Source: Vibrio sp. Isolate34
GTDB taxonomy: Bacteria; Pseudomonadota; Gammaproteobacteria; Enterobacterales; Vibrionaceae
Direction of reading: 5' to 3'
Length of the DNA stretch: 64,000 nucleotides
Assembly (NCBI RefSeq): GCF_022397915.1
Contig: NZ_JAKEUO010000003.1
Coordinates: 116,518 to 180,517, forward strand
Part shown: positions 42,860-52,641 of the stretch, one piece after another
Position numbering within the stretch: position 1 is the stretch's first letter
Layout: each line of letters opens with the position of its first letter
Made by a program: the position numbers and the translations under genes
Notes under the pieces: generated by a model
Database searches by the model: none
The model's input: the letters and a program-made list of their open reading frames with translations, nothing else
Told to the model about the DNA's origin: nothing

Positions 42860-44488
42860 ATGTCGGACCGGGCCATTCTTAAAGTTAATAACCTCTCCGT
42901 AAGTTTCAAAACCAATGATGGAATCAGTGATGCGGTAAAAAAGGTTAACTTTACCCTTAACTCAAGCGAAACCTTGGCCATTGTTGGTGAATCAGGTTCA
43001 GGTAAATCTGTCTCTTCAAACGCGCTGATGCGTTTGCTGCCTGATAACGCGATGATCGATGAACAATCAGACATCGAGTTTGAAGGTCAATCGATTCTTG
43101 GCAAGACTGAGCGAGAAATGCAGTCGATTCGTGGCGATAGAATCGGCATGATCTTTCAGGAGCCAATGACCTCTTTGAATCCATACCTGCGTGTCGGTAC
43201 TCAAGTGGCGGAAGCCATCATGTGTCACCGTAAGGTATCGAAGTCAAAGGCCAAACAGCGCGTACTTGAGCTGTTTGAGCTTGTTCATCTGCCAATGCCA
43301 GAGCAAGCCTACACTAAGTATCCTCACGAGTTTTCTGGTGGTCAGCTGCAACGCATCATGATCGCAATGGCCTTGATTAATGAGCCCGATATTTTGATTG
43401 CCGACGAACCGACTACGGCATTAGATGTTACGGTTCAGGCGGAAGTGCTCTCTTTGATTAAAGAGATTCAAAGCAAGATGGGCATGGCGATTCTGTTCAT
43501 CACCCACGATTTAGGTGTGGTGAAACACTTTGCTGACCGCGTGCTGGTGATGTGTAAAGGTGAATTGGTCGAAGAAGGGCTTACTCAAGAGCTATTCGAT
43601 AGCCCTAAACACGATTACACACGTATGCTAATCAACTCAATTCCGAAAGGCGCGAAAGTTCCTGTTGAGGCATCCGCACCTGAACTGCTTTGTGCAGAAG
43701 ATATTCGCGTGAAGTTCTTGATCAAATCTCACTTTATCCAAAGTAAGAACCAGTACTTCGAAGCGGTTAAAGGCATTTCGTTGAAACTGAAACAAGGTGA
43801 GACTTTAGGTATTGTGGGAGAGTCTGGTTCAGGAAAATCAACCCTTGGACGCGCATTGATCGGCTTACTACCAAGTAGTGGGCGTATTGTCTACAAAGGC
43901 CAAGACGTCAGCTTATTAACCGACAAAGAACGCCATAAACTCAAGAAAGATGTACAAATGGTGTTCCAAGACCCTTATGGTTCTTTGTCACCACGTATGA
44001 CAGTTGGGGAGATCATCACCGAAGGCTTAACTGTGCATCAACCTCAACTCTCTACGAAAGAACGATTGGAACGAGCACGCAAAGCGCTGATTGAAGTACG
44101 TCTAGAACCAAATTCAATTAACCGCTACCCGCATGAGTTCTCTGGCGGACAAAGACAACGTATCGCGATTGCTCGCGCACTGATTCTTGAACCTTCTTTT
44201 ATCTTGCTGGATGAACCAACCTCAGCGCTCGATCGCTCAGTGCAACTGACCGTGATTGATCTGCTGAAAGATATCCAAGCCAAGCACAACATCGGCTTCC
44301 TTTTCATCAGCCACGACCTTTCGGTAGTGAAAGCACTTTCTGATCGTGTATTAGTGATGCAGAAGGGTGAAGTGATGGAAGAAGGCGCGGCAGAAGAGAT
44401 TTTCAATGCGCCGAAAAACGACTACACCAAGAAACTCATTGCAGCGTCATTCGACTTAGAAAATAAATCGGAAAAAAATGCCGCCTAG
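42860..44488 (+). CDS. Duplicated peptide-type ABC ATPase (YejF-like)
   Basis: 542 residues carrying two full ABC ATPase domains (about 1-260 and 275-535) in one chain, as in YejF. Each has Walker A (GESGSGKSVSS and GESGSGKSTLG), a signature (FSGGQLQRI and FSGGQRQRI), and Walker B (ILIADEPTTALD and ILLDEPTSALD). Such proteins power oligopeptide, microcin C or metallophore importers. No permease or binding-protein gene is next to it here; the only partner is the unknown gene upstream. AAGGATATATC precedes the ATG. The permeases may be encoded elsewhere. Confidence 0.88.
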   Translation: MSDRAILKVNNLSVSFKTNDGISDAVKKVNFTLNSSETLAIVGESGSGKSVSSNALMRLLPDNAMIDEQSDIEFEGQSILGKTEREMQSIRGDRIGMIFQEPMTSLNPYLRVGTQVAEAIMCHRKVSKSKAKQRVLELFELVHLPMPEQAYTKYPHEFSGGQLQRIMIAMALINEPDILIADEPTTALDVTVQAEVLSLIKEIQSKMGMAILFITHDLGVVKHFADRVLVMCKGELVEEGLTQELFDSPKHDYTRMLINSIPKGAKVPVEASAPELLCAEDIRVKFLIKSHFIQSKNQYFEAVKGISLKLKQGETLGIVGESGSGKSTLGRALIGLLPSSGRIVYKGQDVSLLTDKERHKLKKDVQMVFQDPYGSLSPRMTVGEIITEGLTVHQPQLSTKERLERARKALIEVRLEPNSINRYPHEFSGGQRQRIAIARALILEPSFILLDEPTSALDRSVQLTVIDLLKDIQAKHNIGFLFISHDLSVVKALSDRVLVMQKGEVMEEGAAEEIFNAPKNDYTKKLIAASFDLENKSEKNAA

Positions 44489-44720
44489 AGGGAACTAATC
44501 AAGATTAACAGCGTCTTATAAGTACATTCTGAATATGTATCGCTACTCAAAATAGTTGGAGTTGCAGCTAGGCAACAAATAAGTTCAGCCCTATGAGCAT
44601 AGGTGTTCTATGTGATTAGGGTGAACTTAGGCAGTTAACAACGCTGCGGCTTCAAGTATGAAGAGTAGAATGGATTGAAATCTAGAGTGGATATAGCAAA
44701 ACTGGTTTGGCCGCCAAAAG

Positions 44721-44748
44721 AAAAATGTCGCATGGATGCGACATTTTT
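44721..44748. terminator. Bidirectional terminator
   Basis: AAAAATGTCGCA and TGCGACATTTTT form a 12-bp stem with loop TGGA, between the YejF-like and LacI genes. The preceding 44489-44720 holds nothing I can name. Confidence 0.88.
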
Positions 44749-44797
44749 CGTTTCTGGAAGATAATAATTGTCAGTCTCTCGACGAAAAGGTTTGGGC

Positions 44798-45811
44798 TTA
44801 GCGATACAGAGACTTGGTTGACTCTCTGACGATTAAATCAATCGGGGGTAATCGCGCTTCATGCCTCTCGCCTGACAGCAAGTTCAAAATCGACTGCGCA
44901 CACACCTCTCCAATCTCTTCAATCGGCTGTCTCAAGGTCGTTAATGCTGGTGTGAAATACTTCGACGTTGGCAAGTCATCAAAGCCAATCACCGACACAT
45001 CTTCTGGTACTTTGTAGCCGTGATCATGCAACGCTTTAATCGCGCCGTAAGCCGTTTGGTCATTGGCCGCGAACAGGGCAGAAAAGTGAATCTTAGATTC
45101 AATCAACTCAACAGTTTTCTCATAGCCAGATTCGCTACTGAAATCCCCTTGCTTGACGAGCTTTGGCATCACCTTAATGCCCGCTTCTTGAAGCGCCTTC
45201 TTATAGCCTTCAAAACGGTTACCTGCATCTGGCTGGCTTGAAAGCCCTTTGATATGAGCGATGTTGACATGTCCCTGTTGTAGTAAGTGCAAGGTCGCCA
45301 TGTAACCGCCCAGCACATTATCGATATTGATGGAACGAACGTTGTCTTCAGCAAAATCATAACCGACCGCGACAATCGGGATGTCTTGCGCGTACTTGGC
45401 AATATCCTCTTTGGTGATGCTGCCTGTCACGATGATCATGCCATCGACATTGCTCTTAGCCAGATACTCTAAGGCGTGTATCTCAAGCTTTTTTTGCCAG
45501 TGTCCGGTTGCTATCACTAACGAATAACCTTGAGCTATCAGAGTTTTCTCCATGTCGTTGAGGATGCGACTGGTATAAGGGCTGTCAGGATGTTGTACCA
45601 ATACGCCTATCGTGAGTGAACGGCGATTGATGTTCTCCTGCATTTGAAAATTGGGCTTGTAGCCAGTGTCTTTGATGGCCTGCTCGATGTTCTGGCTTTT
45701 ATCATCCGACACATAAGTGGTTCGATTAAGAAAACGAGAAACCGTGCTTGGGGAAACGCCGGCGAGCCTCGCTACATCGTATACGGTGGTTTTTTTAGTT
45801 TTAGTGCGCAT
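44798..45811 (-). CDS. LacI-family regulator (GH116 side)
   Basis: 337 residues. The N-terminal helix-turn-helix and hinge read TTVYDVARLAGVSPSTVSRFLNRTTYVSDDKSQNIEQAIKDTGYKPN, and the sugar-binding domain includes IGVLVQHPDSPYTSRIL, NIDNVLGGYMATLHLLQQGH and DVSVIGFDDLPTSKYFTPALTTLRQP. It is a repressor responding to a sugar. It follows the GH116 gene by 97 bases with a hairpin between, so it probably controls GH116 and the divergent epimerase. No operator of LacI type was clear in their 64-base control region. Confidence 0.88.
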   Translation of the reverse strand: MRTKTKKTTVYDVARLAGVSPSTVSRFLNRTTYVSDDKSQNIEQAIKDTGYKPNFQMQENINRRSLTIGVLVQHPDSPYTSRILNDMEKTLIAQGYSLVIATGHWQKKLEIHALEYLAKSNVDGMIIVTGSITKEDIAKYAQDIPIVAVGYDFAEDNVRSINIDNVLGGYMATLHLLQQGHVNIAHIKGLSSQPDAGNRFEGYKKALQEAGIKVMPKLVKQGDFSSESGYEKTVELIESKIHFSALFAANDQTAYGAIKALHDHGYKVPEDVSVIGFDDLPTSKYFTPALTTLRQPIEEIGEVCAQSILNLLSGERHEARLPPIDLIVRESTKSLYR

Positions 45812-45837
45812 CTCGATACCCTAATCCAGTGACATTT

Positions 45838-45857
45838 GGGGAGCCCTAGAGCTCCCC
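45838..45857 (-). other. Hairpin between GH116 and the LacI gene
   Basis: GGGGAGC and GCTCCCC form a 7-bp GC-rich stem with a 6-base loop. On the minus strand AAATGTCAC follows, with no T-run. It may reduce expression of the downstream regulator. Confidence 0.5.
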
Positions 45858-45908
45858 ATCCATTTCAACCTGCATACCACTGCTTTCGTTGAAATTCGTG
45901 TCATTAAG

Positions 45909-48900
45909 TTAATACATGTAGGCGAAGATCATCCCCGGTCTGAAGTAACGACCAGCGGTATATTTCAACCCTGTGCTCAGAAGCCATTTATGAAGAACCA
46001 CGGCTTGCTCTGCAGAAATTTCGCCTTGCAGCATACTAACAAATTTATCACTGTCTTTAGTCAGCTCAGGATTAACTCGTCCGTCAGACAGCACACACTT
46101 TTGCAATTTAAGTGCAGTAAGCCACTTTTTCGCATCATTTTGTGACAAACTAAAAGACTCTGAAAGATCTTTCTCATCAAATGAGACTGAACAATTGAAC
46201 CCTTCAGGTGCGGCAAATGGAATTTTTGAATAGTCATACAGCGCGGTATACACGGTATCCATCAATGTTTCTGCTTGCTGCGATTTCCCCGCTAAACTCA
46301 ACGCTGTTGCGACACTAAATTGCACACCAATCCACACGTCTTGTGCCTGAAAAGCCTCATGTGGTGAACCGTCTGCCAATGTCATATTCGCCACCCCAAG
46401 CTTAGGGCTGTTGATCTCAAAGTTATGTTTATAAACATAGTCCAATGCGCGTTGAATATGCTCTTGCGGGAAAATACCCTCTAAGCCAATCAGTTTGAGA
46501 TAGCTATCGGCAAGCAGCGCATCACCAAAGCTATTGTCTGAATCTGGTACTAATTCTAGATATTCTTGCGTAAAGGCTTGAGGCGCAGTCTCACTCAGTA
46601 AGCGTTTCTTAGAGACTCTTTGAGATACCTTGCTGATGTTAATGGAGATGTCGGTCTCATTGAGATAGGCATTGAGCGTATTCTTGTCAGTAATCGAATC
46701 GCCCGTCAAAGTCAGGCCTAAGGTTTCCAGAGCTTGATAACCTTCGCCCGTTAGATGCTTGGCTTGAACTGGCGTCACGAAAAAGTGGTAGTAGCCTTCT
46801 TTCTCATCCCACAAGCTTTGTTCGACCGTCGCTAATGCCTTTTTAGAACGTGTTAGATAACCCGCACCTAGATCGTTTTCACCCATCAATTGTGCAAGTT
46901 CACTCGCGGCTTGAAGACCAGCAACCCACAAGCTAGCGCAGTAAATTGAGATGCCGTGAGAAGCGAGGTTATCGAAAGTGTCGTCTGTGCCTCGGGTTAG
47001 CGGTAAATCATCGCCCTCAGCAATCAAGTTCGATAAGAAATCGATGCTCTCAGTCACAGCCTGCCAGCACTCTTTAACCACAGAAATATCTTGTGTGTTT
47101 TGGTAGTGGCGGTACACCATCAGAATGTATTTCGGTGCTAAGTCCTTCCACTCTTTAACATTGTGCCAGCTATACGCGTCAGGCTGGATGTCGAACGGGC
47201 TACCTAAATCGTGAATAACCGCACCTCGAATTGCGCGCACACCTTGGTACTTCTCATCAATCAATTCAGCATTCGGTGTCGCTTCGTATTCCCAGTATCG
47301 ACGCTGAGTGAAGTCTTCAGCCAAAATCGCTTTTGAGAACTCTTTCATGACGCAGCCATCAAGCTCCGGCAGCAAATAAAGCAGTGAAAACGAGCCGTAG
47401 AAGTACACATCCAGAGAGTTAAAGAATGGGTAATCAACACACTCTTTCACTAGGAACTTATCTTCTTTATCCCACACTGTAGATTCGGCTAAGAACGACA
47501 ATGAATTCATCGCCGTCGTCGCATAGCGAAGTGCCGATTCAGGCTTTGAAATCTTGCTTTGAGCCTGTTCTAGGAAAGCCGTTTGTTGCTTCACGATCTG
47601 CTGTTCAATGCTCTCAAGCTTTGGCAGAACATCCTCTAACATGGGTAAGGCAGGCTTTGCTTGCGGGTAGAATTGCGTGTAAGCCTTGTCTGAGTGCCAA
47701 CCATTGAGCATAACTTTACTATGTGCCATCACCTGTGCGAAACGCAGGTCAACGGATTTGCCCGGCTCAAGTTCAACCTGAACCACAACCAATGCGCTCA
47801 GTGCTTCGCGCCCAGTGTAAATGCCAGTTTGGAATTCGGCATTAGTACGGCCAGTTTTCAATGCGAACTCTGTTTGCTGGGTCACTTTCGAAGTATAAAG
47901 CGTCGGCTTAACAGACACCGACACCTTGCCAGATTTCGTCAAACGGTTTTCTGCTTGGACACCAAACACCACCTCACCCTCAATGTCACTTTGATACGGA
48001 GACTGGCTAGTGAGCTGAACACCTCTAAAACTGTGGCTTTCACCGTTTACCTTCACCGCTTGATGCTGCTGAGCTATCGGGTTTTGAGATAAGGTACATG
48101 CCGAATCTTGGATTCCATCGCGACCTTTTCGGTAAGTTGAACCAATCAGATTTTGCAAAGGTTGAGCAAGCGTAATCACGCGAGTTTGCTGTGATTCGTT
48201 GGTGAGTTGGAAGTGATTCCAGTGCATCGGTAAAGAGCAGAGGCGTTTATCGTCTTTAACGATCGGTGAAACAACCTTTCGCTTGATATTAATACCGTCA
48301 AAACTATTATATTGATATTCAGCTAATGGATATAAAGCCTTATATTCTATATCGCTACCATTAACACTTTCTATATCATTATTATTTCCCGCAGTTAGTG
48401 ATAGCTGTCTCGTTGTATCATTTATTAATAAACCATTAAAGAAATCTAAGGCTACATATAATTGACAATCAATCGACGATGAATCCGATTCAATTAATAA
48501 TTGAGTCTTATTAGAAAATTCAACATTCCACTTTATAAAGCTCTCTCTGTTTTCTTTATAGAAGTTACCGTTTTCTATTGCGGCACGAATGAGATTAATC
48601 GCATTCGAATTATTTTCTGTATCTATTTTCTTGCCATCGAATAATGCCGGGTAGAAATTCAGGTGAACACTAAGCTCTTGTTCGTTAAGAACCTGAAGGC
48701 TATCAATGGTCGGCACATCCATAACTGAAGCATAAAAATCATTAAAATTAATAACTTGTTCTGAACAATCAACAAATACACCGGGAATGAAACTGAAGTT
48801 CGGTGTGTTGCCGTTTGGCGTCAGTGTAAATGTATTGCCAATACCGCCCACAGCCATACCGGTATTTTCTGGTGTTGTAGAAATTGGCGTGTACCAGGGT

Positions 48901-48983
48901 TGAATAAATTCAACTGCATCACCTTTTTTACACAGGTGCTTTGAATTTCCTGAATAGCTTGTATATGGAATTTTATTATTCAT
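45909..48983 (-). CDS. GH116-like beta-glucosidase/glycosidase, cytoplasmic
   Basis: 1024 residues from the ATG at 48983; a frame extending to 49094 would overlap the divergent gene. No signal peptide is present. The N-terminal beta domain begins with the substrate loop TPENTGMAVGGIGNTFTLTPNG near 38. The C-terminal (alpha/alpha)6 barrel shows the GH116 nucleophile region KECVDYPFFNSLDVYFYGSFSLLYLLPELD and the acid/base region TDDTFDNLASHGISIYCASLWVAGLQAASELA. It likely removes beta-linked glucose (or xylose) from small glycosides in the cytoplasm. The first ~230 codons are patchily AT-rich compared with the rest. GH116 assignment is from motifs. Confidence 0.78.
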   Translation of the reverse strand: MNNKIPYTSYSGNSKHLCKKGDAVEFIQPWYTPISTTPENTGMAVGGIGNTFTLTPNGNTPNFSFIPGVFVDCSEQVINFNDFYASVMDVPTIDSLQVLNEQELSVHLNFYPALFDGKKIDTENNSNAINLIRAAIENGNFYKENRESFIKWNVEFSNKTQLLIESDSSSIDCQLYVALDFFNGLLINDTTRQLSLTAGNNNDIESVNGSDIEYKALYPLAEYQYNSFDGINIKRKVVSPIVKDDKRLCSLPMHWNHFQLTNESQQTRVITLAQPLQNLIGSTYRKGRDGIQDSACTLSQNPIAQQHQAVKVNGESHSFRGVQLTSQSPYQSDIEGEVVFGVQAENRLTKSGKVSVSVKPTLYTSKVTQQTEFALKTGRTNAEFQTGIYTGREALSALVVVQVELEPGKSVDLRFAQVMAHSKVMLNGWHSDKAYTQFYPQAKPALPMLEDVLPKLESIEQQIVKQQTAFLEQAQSKISKPESALRYATTAMNSLSFLAESTVWDKEDKFLVKECVDYPFFNSLDVYFYGSFSLLYLLPELDGCVMKEFSKAILAEDFTQRRYWEYEATPNAELIDEKYQGVRAIRGAVIHDLGSPFDIQPDAYSWHNVKEWKDLAPKYILMVYRHYQNTQDISVVKECWQAVTESIDFLSNLIAEGDDLPLTRGTDDTFDNLASHGISIYCASLWVAGLQAASELAQLMGENDLGAGYLTRSKKALATVEQSLWDEKEGYYHFFVTPVQAKHLTGEGYQALETLGLTLTGDSITDKNTLNAYLNETDISINISKVSQRVSKKRLLSETAPQAFTQEYLELVPDSDNSFGDALLADSYLKLIGLEGIFPQEHIQRALDYVYKHNFEINSPKLGVANMTLADGSPHEAFQAQDVWIGVQFSVATALSLAGKSQQAETLMDTVYTALYDYSKIPFAAPEGFNCSVSFDEKDLSESFSLSQNDAKKWLTALKLQKCVLSDGRVNPELTKDSDKFVSMLQGEISAEQAVVLHKWLLSTGLKYTAGRYFRPGMIFAYMY

Positions 48984-49230
48984 TTTAAAACCGCCATTGA
49001 ATATTTTTTTCTTCTTGTTAATATCTTTCAAAAATGGAGACATCAACATGTTTAAAATTATAAATGAAAAATTTGGAAATATTGACTCTGTCACATTAAT
49101 AAACCACCAGCATGGTATAGAACTTCAAATAATCAATGGATTTGGTGCTGTTATAAATAAATACGTTGTAAATAACAGTCCATTCTCTTTTATTTGTGGT
49201 TATCAGAATTATGATGAACTGATCAACCAA
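48285..49230. other. AT-rich island spanning two divergent gene starts
   Basis: The 5' part of the GH116 gene, the 64-base gap and the first ~60 codons of the epimerase-like gene are much richer in A and T than their 3' parts. Hand counts for 48301-48480 give about 16, 20 and 15 G+C per 60 bases. The AT content is patchy inside the GH116 part. It may reflect a silenced (H-NS-bound) region or mosaic origin. Confidence 0.6.
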
Positions 49231-49995
49231 CATCCGTTCTTTTCCCGCAGTGCTAAATTATTCCCTTTTCCAAACCGTTTAAACTTAGGTCGTTACAGTT
49301 TCGATAACCAAAACCATCAACTCCCGGCTAACTTTCCTTGGTCTGATCACGCCGTACATGGCCTTCTCTACAACCAACCTTTTTCAATCACAAACAGCGT
49401 AGTCAATGATCAGTCAGCCAGTGTGACGCTTGAGTATCAAACGTTGTCTTTACATCCAGGTTTTCCGTTCGCTTTTAACCTTGAAGTCACCTTCACTATC
49501 GACATCACAGGCAAGCTCTCTTGCTCGACAACTGCCTCTAATTGTGGTGATTTCGCCTTCCCATACGGTGATGCTTGGCATCCTTATTTCTCGCTTGGCA
49601 CTGACTTGAAACAGTGTGGGCTTACCATGTCACCTTGTGCTGAGGTCATACACGATAACGACCTGCCTAATGGTGAAAAACAGGCTTTTGACCGTTTGTC
49701 TTTGGATGATTCCCTGACCAATCAAAGCCTAAACCACTGCTTTGAATTTGATTCGAAGATAACCAACCAGCTGACTTTCACACGCTCAGATTCATCTGCC
49801 GCGATTCACTATCAACAAGATGCGAGCTACCCATTTGTTCAGCTGTACACCCCAACGAGTGAGCAAAGTATTGCAATAGAACCAATGACTTGCCCTGCCG
49901 ATGCTTTCAATAACCAGATTGGCTTACTGACGCTGAGCCCGAACCAATCTCAAACCTTCACTTGGCAATGCCAAGCCACCTATCAACCCAAATAA
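49048..49995 (+). CDS. Aldose 1-epimerase-like protein
   Basis: 315 residues from the ATG at 49048, which has GGAG eight bases upstream; an ATG at 48997 is possible but has none. The fold is GalM-like: FPFPNRLNLGRYSF near 75, the His in SDHAVHGLLYNQPF near 102, PYGDAWHPYFSL near 174 and the Glu region SIAIEPMTCPADAFNN near 276. It would equilibrate alpha and beta forms of glucose or oligosaccharides, useful where a phosphorylase and beta-glucosidases act on different anomers. It is divergent from GH116 across 64 bases. Confidence 0.8.
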   Translation: MFKIINEKFGNIDSVTLINHQHGIELQIINGFGAVINKYVVNNSPFSFICGYQNYDELINQHPFFSRSAKLFPFPNRLNLGRYSFDNQNHQLPANFPWSDHAVHGLLYNQPFSITNSVVNDQSASVTLEYQTLSLHPGFPFAFNLEVTFTIDITGKLSCSTTASNCGDFAFPYGDAWHPYFSLGTDLKQCGLTMSPCAEVIHDNDLPNGEKQAFDRLSLDDSLTNQSLNHCFEFDSKITNQLTFTRSDSSAAIHYQQDASYPFVQLYTPTSEQSIAIEPMTCPADAFNNQIGLLTLSPNQSQTFTWQCQATYQPK

Positions 49996-50105
49996 CCGAA
50001 CTAAAGCAACAGCTGAACGCGACACCAGCCCCCCCAGAGAACGCATTGCTAACGAAAAACTACAACGTAAAAAACAAACGAAAGAAACTAAACGAAAGAG
50101 CAATA

Positions 50106-50126
50106 AAGGGCGCATAAAGCGCCCTT
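50106..50126. terminator. Terminator between epimerase and GH94 genes
   Basis: AAGGGCGC and GCGCCCTT form an 8-bp stem with loop ATAAA. It ends the ABC-GH1-GH94 operon on the minus strand and may serve both sides. Confidence 0.7.
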
Positions 50127-50133
50127 CTCTTTG

Positions 50134-52545
50134 TTAACCTAAAACCACTTCTACCGTGTGCTCACCCGATGTAAATACCGGTGCTTTGTTACCTGAAATC
50201 AGGTCACCATTAACCTTCATCTCAACCACGCCCTTACACACGTTATTCGGGTTCGTGACATGAATGTTGTATGTTGCACCGCGGAACTGACGACGGACTT
50301 TGAACTCAGGCCACTCAGCCGGAATACAAGGATCCACCAGCAAGCCATCTACTTCAGGACGAACACCCAGAATCCACTGCGTACCTGCAACGTATGTCCA
50401 AGATGAAGTGCCCGAAAGCCATGCATTACGACCTAAGCCGAACTGTTTATGTTCGTCGCCCAAGATGTTTTGTGGGTAGCAGTATGGTTCAGACTCAAAG
50501 GTATCAATGTCGTCGTTCTTAGAAGCCGGATTAATTTGACGGTAGTACTCGTAAGCACGTTCGCCATTGCCCATTTTCGCTTCTGCGATCATCACCCATG
50601 GGTTTGAATGCAGGAATATACCGCCATTCTCTTTCGCACCCGGTGGATATGTCGAAACGCCACCTAGTTGCGGATCAAAGCCGTTGTAACCCGGCGTTGA
50701 AAGCTTGATACCATTAGTCGTGTTTAGCTTGTTGTAAACCGAATCTAGCGCCTGAGTGGCACGCTCTTGTGTTGCGAAACCAGAGATCACAGGCCAGCTT
50801 TGACCGTTAGTGTAGATCTGCCCTTGCTCGTTCTTGTGAGAACCAATTGGCAGGCCTTGCTCATCAAAGTAACGAACAAACCATTCGCCATCCCAACCGC
50901 ACTCATTCACTGTGCTCTGCATCTGTTGATACTGATCTTTAAACTTGGAAGTTAGCTCCGCTTCACCACGCAATTCACAAAGGTCCAGCATATCGAGCAG
51001 GGCTTTGCCGTACATGTTGGCTACCATCATCGACTCAGCACCTGTTGGTAGGTTCACCGTGTCATTCCAGTCTGCAAAACCTAATAACGGAAGGCCGTGT
51101 TCACCAGTATTGGTGTAGGTAAATTCAATCGCGCGACACAAGTGATCCCAAACGGTGCCTGTTTCCACAGGGTTGCCCGCTTTGTCTTTTTGGTAGAACG
51201 GGATCACTTTGTTCAAGAAGTCAGCGTTGCCTGTCTCTTTCACGTATTGAGTGACTGCGTAGATGATCCACAGGTGATCGTCGCCGTAGTAATCCGGGCG
51301 ATCTTCTTCTTCACGTGAGTCACCTGCGTTCGCTTCCATGGTCGATGGGAAGAACTGGTGCATCGCCGAACCATTAGTGTTTTGCACAGACAGCAGACGC
51401 TCAATGAACTCACGCGCCTCTTCTGGCATATGAGTAATTACGCCCAATGTATCTTGCGAAGAGTCACGGAAACCGATACCACGAGCGCCATAGCCAAGCT
51501 GATAAAGAGACAGGTAACGAGACCAGTTTTTGGTGGTGTGACACTGACGCGGGTTGTGGACATTAAGCATTGAGTTCATTGCTGGGTCTGGCGTTTCGAC
51601 CTGAACTGTTTGTAGGTAAGAGTCCCAGTGTTCAGCCAGCTCAGCGAAAGCCGAATCGACCACTTGATGGTCACGGTATTTAGCTAACAAAGGCAATGCA
51701 GCTTCTAGGCTCTCTTCTTGTGCAATCTGTACAACCGTGCGTTCTGTCTGCTCTGGAGATAACCAACCTAAACGCAGGTTCAGCGCACCAATGTTGTCAC
51801 CACGTAGACACTCGGTGTTGCCAAGCTCGTCGTTTTCTAACGCTTGTGGGGCTGCCCATGTGCCGTAACCAAACTGACCAAGGAATGATTGGCGATCACC
51901 ATCAAACGACGTCGCAGGGCGATCTGCTGTCATCAGGTTTACGGCGTAGTCACGCTTCATGAAGGCATATTGCTCAAGTACAGTATGACCCGACTCTTGC
52001 TGGTGTGCTTTCAGCGTCATGGTTTGTGGAACCCAATCTGCATTCAATAGCTGCTTAAGTGCATCGAAGTGCGTGAATTCGTAGACAGGCACTACATCAA
52101 CGTGTAGCGCTTGGTCTGAAATGTTGGTGACCTTGATGTCTTGCAGCAATACTTGGTCAGCTTTCGGTACGAAGAACGTCGCTTCACAACGCACACCAAA
52201 CGCTTCTGCAATGATGGTGGTGTAAGACAAACCCGTGTGGTTTTCAAACTTATCAAGTGGCTTCAAAGTTGGGGTGTAGAAAGGTGAGAAAACCTCTACG
52301 TTACCCGCTTCATCACGCACCTTAAGGTACATGGTCGAGCCTTTAAAATCTGAGTTAGGCAGTTGTGCAATGTACTTGGTAATGCGGTTTAGTGCCGGGT
52401 CACCTTTACACAGCAACACACCGCCGTTGCTATCGACAATGCCACCAAAATCTAATGTACCCACGTAGTTACACCATTTGATCGGTGTGCATGGTGTAGT
52501 TGCTACGTATTCTTTGTTTTTATCGTCAAAATATCCGAATTTCAT
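50134..52545 (-). CDS. GH94 disaccharide phosphorylase (cellobiose/laminaribiose type)
   Basis: About 803 residues from the ATG at 52545; a tandem ATG at 52548 is equally possible, with AGGGA upstream. It begins MKFGYFDDKNKEYV like cellobiose phosphorylases. GH94 landmarks are IGFRDSSQDTLGVITHMPEEA near 365, the catalytic Asp in GLPLLGFADWNDTVNLP near 485, VSTYPPGAKENGGIFLHSNPW near 650, and GLLVDPCIPAEWPEFKVRRQFRGATY near 750. It splits a beta-linked glucose disaccharide with phosphate to glucose-1-phosphate and glucose. The form LLGFADWNDT with GDSREEEDRPDYYGDDHLW is reminiscent of laminaribiose phosphorylases, but I cannot fix the linkage. It is last in the ABC operon. Confidence 0.87.
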   Translation of the reverse strand: MKFGYFDDKNKEYVATTPCTPIKWCNYVGTLDFGGIVDSNGGVLLCKGDPALNRITKYIAQLPNSDFKGSTMYLKVRDEAGNVEVFSPFYTPTLKPLDKFENHTGLSYTTIIAEAFGVRCEATFFVPKADQVLLQDIKVTNISDQALHVDVVPVYEFTHFDALKQLLNADWVPQTMTLKAHQQESGHTVLEQYAFMKRDYAVNLMTADRPATSFDGDRQSFLGQFGYGTWAAPQALENDELGNTECLRGDNIGALNLRLGWLSPEQTERTVVQIAQEESLEAALPLLAKYRDHQVVDSAFAELAEHWDSYLQTVQVETPDPAMNSMLNVHNPRQCHTTKNWSRYLSLYQLGYGARGIGFRDSSQDTLGVITHMPEEAREFIERLLSVQNTNGSAMHQFFPSTMEANAGDSREEEDRPDYYGDDHLWIIYAVTQYVKETGNADFLNKVIPFYQKDKAGNPVETGTVWDHLCRAIEFTYTNTGEHGLPLLGFADWNDTVNLPTGAESMMVANMYGKALLDMLDLCELRGEAELTSKFKDQYQQMQSTVNECGWDGEWFVRYFDEQGLPIGSHKNEQGQIYTNGQSWPVISGFATQERATQALDSVYNKLNTTNGIKLSTPGYNGFDPQLGGVSTYPPGAKENGGIFLHSNPWVMIAEAKMGNGERAYEYYRQINPASKNDDIDTFESEPYCYPQNILGDEHKQFGLGRNAWLSGTSSWTYVAGTQWILGVRPEVDGLLVDPCIPAEWPEFKVRRQFRGATYNIHVTNPNNVCKGVVEMKVNGDLISGNKAPVFTSGEHTVEVVLG

Positions 52546-52641
52546 CATCACTATCCCTAGCCCCTCCCGAATCAGGAGGAGCCAAAACAATTTGTCGTAA
52601 GTTGGTTGGTGTCAGCTCAATGGCTGATTTAAATTGACTGG

